Of a stretch of DNA of 7,224 nt, positions 6,036 through 7,224 are shown piece by piece. A program made the position numbers and the translations under genes. The stretch's first letter is position 1; each line of letters opens with the position of its first letter. Origin of the DNA: Dehalococcoidia bacterium. Its GTDB lineage: Bacteria > Chloroflexota > Dehalococcoidia > Plut-88900. The stretch is from contig JAAXHX010000337.1 in the NCBI GenBank assembly GCA_012270635.1, forward strand, positions 1-7,224, given 5' to 3'. The notes under the pieces are model-generated. The model saw nothing but the letters and a program-made list of their open reading frames with translations, searched no databases and was not told the origin of the DNA.

Positions 6036-6482
6036 TTAGTGTCTCTCCATCAACTCATCGAGCCGCTCGTCGCTGATGCCAAAGAAGTGCCCGACCTCGT
6101 GGATGACCGTCTGCCGCACCTGCTCTTCGACCTCATCGTCGGTCTCGCATATCGCCTCTATGGGCCTCTGGAAGATGAAGATACGGTCGGGCTGACCGCC
6201 GGTATGGAACACGCTGCGCTCGGTCAGGGGTATTCCCTCGTAGAGTCCCAGCAGATCCAGGGGGTGATCGAGGCCGACGGAGTCGAGCTGCTCGTCAGAG
6301 GGGAAATCTTCGATGACCCGCGCCACGTTGCCATCGCCAAGGATCTCGGCGAACTCGGAGGGGAGGTCTGCCAGGGCCTTGTCGACCAGCTCGTCGAACC
6401 GGCTTCGCTCTATGATGTCGCCTCCTGGGGGTCGGGCCCCGGGGCCATTATAAGCGGTTGGGCGGTGGAAAGGCCCTGTCAT
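6036..6482 (-). CDS. Small zincin-like metallopeptidase family protein (PF06262-like)
   Basis: Read from ATG 6482 the product has 148 residues. The motif TVIHEVGHFFGISDERLDEL carries His128, Glu129 and His132 of HExxH, with Asp138 as the likely third zinc ligand. The segments LLGLYEGIPLTERSVF and GGQPDRIFIFQRPIE are typical of the short bacterial zincin family (PF06262). A protease role is assumed from the motif; substrates are not known. Homologues usually begin close to the (I)ERSRFDELV segment. Here the first 22 residues are a Pro/Gly-rich stretch that looks like untranslated leader, containing a TATAAT box and a perfect AGGAGG. A start at ATA 6413 (seven bases after AGGAGG) or ATC 6416 would match the family length but needs a non-canonical codon. 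No GTG or TTG is available in between. The gene is followed after one base by the EEP membrane protein. Confidence 0.88.
   Translation of the reverse strand: MTGPFHRPTAYNGPGARPPGGDIIERSRFDELVDKALADLPSEFAEILGDGNVARVIEDFPSDEQLDSVGLDHPLDLLGLYEGIPLTERSVFHTGGQPDRIFIFQRPIEAICETDDEVEEQVRQTVIHEVGHFFGISDERLDELMERH
6421..6426 (-). promoter_or_regulatory. Perfect Shine-Dalgarno (AGGAGG) inside the annotated zincin N-terminus
   Basis: Minus-strand AGGAGG lies four bases before ATC (6416-6414) and seven before ATA (6413-6411), exactly where the conserved part of the zincin begins. It is 56 bases downstream of the only standard start, ATG 6482, so it would serve no purpose for that start. Confidence 0.5.
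6447..6452 (-). promoter_or_regulatory. Candidate -10 box (TATAAT) for the zincin-EEP operon
   Basis: A perfect TATAAT on the minus strand. The spacing implies a transcript starting near 6440, which would exclude ATG 6482 but include the AGGAGG at 6426. No convincing -35 stands 16-18 bases upstream, so the match may be chance. A TATAGT at 6525-6520 is an alternative that would keep ATG 6482 in the transcript. Confidence 0.35.
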
Positions 6483-6493
6483 GGGTCGGGTTG

Positions 6494-6522
6494 TTGAGGG
6501 TGAGGGTTGTAAGGATTACACT
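6494..6522 (+). promoter_or_regulatory. Possible promoter for the zinc-ribbon / TPP-enzyme genes
   Basis: TTGAGG (6494-6499) and TACACT (6517-6522) are 17 bases apart, each matching four of six consensus bases, in an 80-bp divergent region. The position fits the plus-strand gene starting at 6566. The match is modest. Confidence 0.33.
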
Positions 6523-6565
6523 ATACGCCCTGCCGTCAGCCAGGTTGAGATAAGCAGGAGCGAAT

Positions 6566-6775
6566 ATGGCCGGTCCAGAAAAATTCTCGTGCGGCAAGTG
6601 CGGGCACTCCCAGTTTGAGGTCGATGAGATCCGGGCCACGGGTAAGATCTCCCGGTTTTTGAACATCCAGAACAAGAAGTTCACGGCCATAATATGCGCC
6701 GGATGCAGCCACACCGAGCTCTACCGGGGCGACACTTCCGGGTTGGCCAACGTGCTGGACTTCTTTGCCGGCTAG
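6566..6775 (+). CDS. Zinc-ribbon nucleic-acid-binding-like protein (PF09855/DUF2082-like)
   Basis: A 69-residue protein with two cysteine pairs, CGKC (Cys9, Cys12) and CAGC (Cys44, Cys47), making a four-cysteine zinc ribbon. The middle segment ATGKISRFLNIQNKKF and the ending CSHTELYRG are characteristic of a widespread short bacterial family described only as a predicted nucleic-acid-binding Zn-ribbon. Its biological role is not established. The start is well supported: AGGAG at 6556-6560 lies five bases before ATG. The next gene starts 21 bases after the TAG, in the same direction, so the two are probably co-transcribed, though no functional link is obvious. It is divergent from the zincin gene. 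Confidence 0.9.
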   Translation: MAGPEKFSCGKCGHSQFEVDEIRATGKISRFLNIQNKKFTAIICAGCSHTELYRGDTSGLANVLDFFAG

Positions 6776-6796
6776 CCCCGACCCTACGAGACACCC

Positions 6797-7224
6797 ATGC
6801 CCAAAGCCCACGAAATGATCGCCGAGGTGCTCCAGGAAGCGGGCGTCGAATACGTATTCGGCATACCCGGAGGCGGCACGGGCGCCATCTACGATTCCCT
6901 GTACGACAGGCCGGCGGTGAAGACCATTCTCGCCCGGCACGAGCAGGGCGCGGCAATCATGGCCGATGCCTACGGCCGAGCCACGGGCCGTCCCGCCGTG
7001 GTCATGGGCCAGGGCCTGTTCATCGGGTCCAATGCGTCCTTCGGCATCATGGAGGCCCAGCTGAGCAGCTCACCCATGGTGGTGCTCACTGACACCTCGG
7101 ACGGCGACATGGCCCAACACCCGGCCAACCAGTCGGGGTCCGGGGAGTACGGCAGCGTGGACCTGCTGACCATCTTCCGGTCGATGTCCAAATACACCAC
7201 ATTGGCCACGTCCCCCAAGGAGGC
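6797..7224 (+). CDS. Thiamine-pyrophosphate-binding enzyme, acetolactate-synthase-like, N-terminal fragment
   Basis: The frame opens with MPKAHEMIAEVLQEAGVEYV at ATG 6797 and is open to the window end (142 codons). It is the N-terminal (PYR) domain of a TPP enzyme: VFGIPGGGTGAIYDSL (20-35), then ARHEQGAAIMADAYGRATGR, with Glu49 in RHEQ as the glutamate that activates the cofactor's aminopyrimidine ring. Where acetolactate synthases have a TSGPG(A)TN loop, this protein has VVMGQGLFIGSN (Gln72), and further on TDTSDGDMAQHPANQSGSGEYG. It thus belongs to a divergent branch, and acetolactate formation should not be assumed. Relatives include decarboxylases and synthases acting on 2-oxoacids. No strong ribosome binding site precedes the ATG, so translation may be coupled to the zinc-ribbon gene 21 bases upstream. 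The C-terminal TPP-binding domain lies outside the window. Confidence 0.88.
   Translation, partial: MPKAHEMIAEVLQEAGVEYVFGIPGGGTGAIYDSLYDRPAVKTILARHEQGAAIMADAYGRATGRPAVVMGQGLFIGSNASFGIMEAQLSSSPMVVLTDTSDGDMAQHPANQSGSGEYGSVDLLTIFRSMSKYTTLATSPKE

Overview
The window is GC-rich bacterial DNA from one organism, broken by one visibly AT-rich patch (about 205-1040). Several proteins are of types I associate with Chloroflexota, in particular Dehalococcoidia/SAR202-like genomes: the copper amine oxidase tail, a signal-peptide-less penicillin-acylase homologue, a CWH43/PGAP2IP-like membrane-anchored EEP protein, a DUF5679-like miniprotein and a divergent TPP enzyme. That assignment rests on family recognition only. 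No rRNA, tRNA, CRISPR array or recognisable transposase/integrase is present.

Left part (1-3459, plus strand). The window opens inside the last 67 codons of a copper-containing amine oxidase. A 40-bp stretch of its 3' end (141-180) recurs exactly at 1045-1084, and the second copy reads in frame to a stop that overlaps the GTG start of a 782-aa penicillin acylase. Between the copies lies AT-rich DNA with one unrecognised lipoprotein gene (264-779) and about 260 bp without a gene. The simplest reading is that oxidase and acylase once overlapped as a coupled pair, and that a roughly 904-bp unit was inserted at the oxidase 3' end, giving the oxidase a new tail and leaving the old one beside the acylase. 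An acylase that frees amines and an oxidase that deaminates them would make a sensible pathway.

Middle and right-centre (3460-6482, minus strand). A convergent intergenic region with a 9-bp inverted repeat separates the acylase from a 61-aa cysteine-free DUF5679-like protein, which has its own good sigma70-type promoter. Upstream of it is a tightly coupled pair: a small HExxH zincin followed after one base by a 655-aa multi-pass membrane protein with a complete EEP hydrolase domain. The zincin's conserved part begins just after a perfect AGGAGG but with ATC/ATA codons, so its true start is unclear.

Right end (6483-7224, plus strand). A short divergent promoter region leads to a 69-aa four-cysteine zinc-ribbon protein and, 21 bp later, the N-terminal 142 codons of an acetolactate-synthase-like TPP-binding protein that runs off the window.

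The most interesting structure is the repeat-bounded lipoprotein cassette at the oxidase 3' end.
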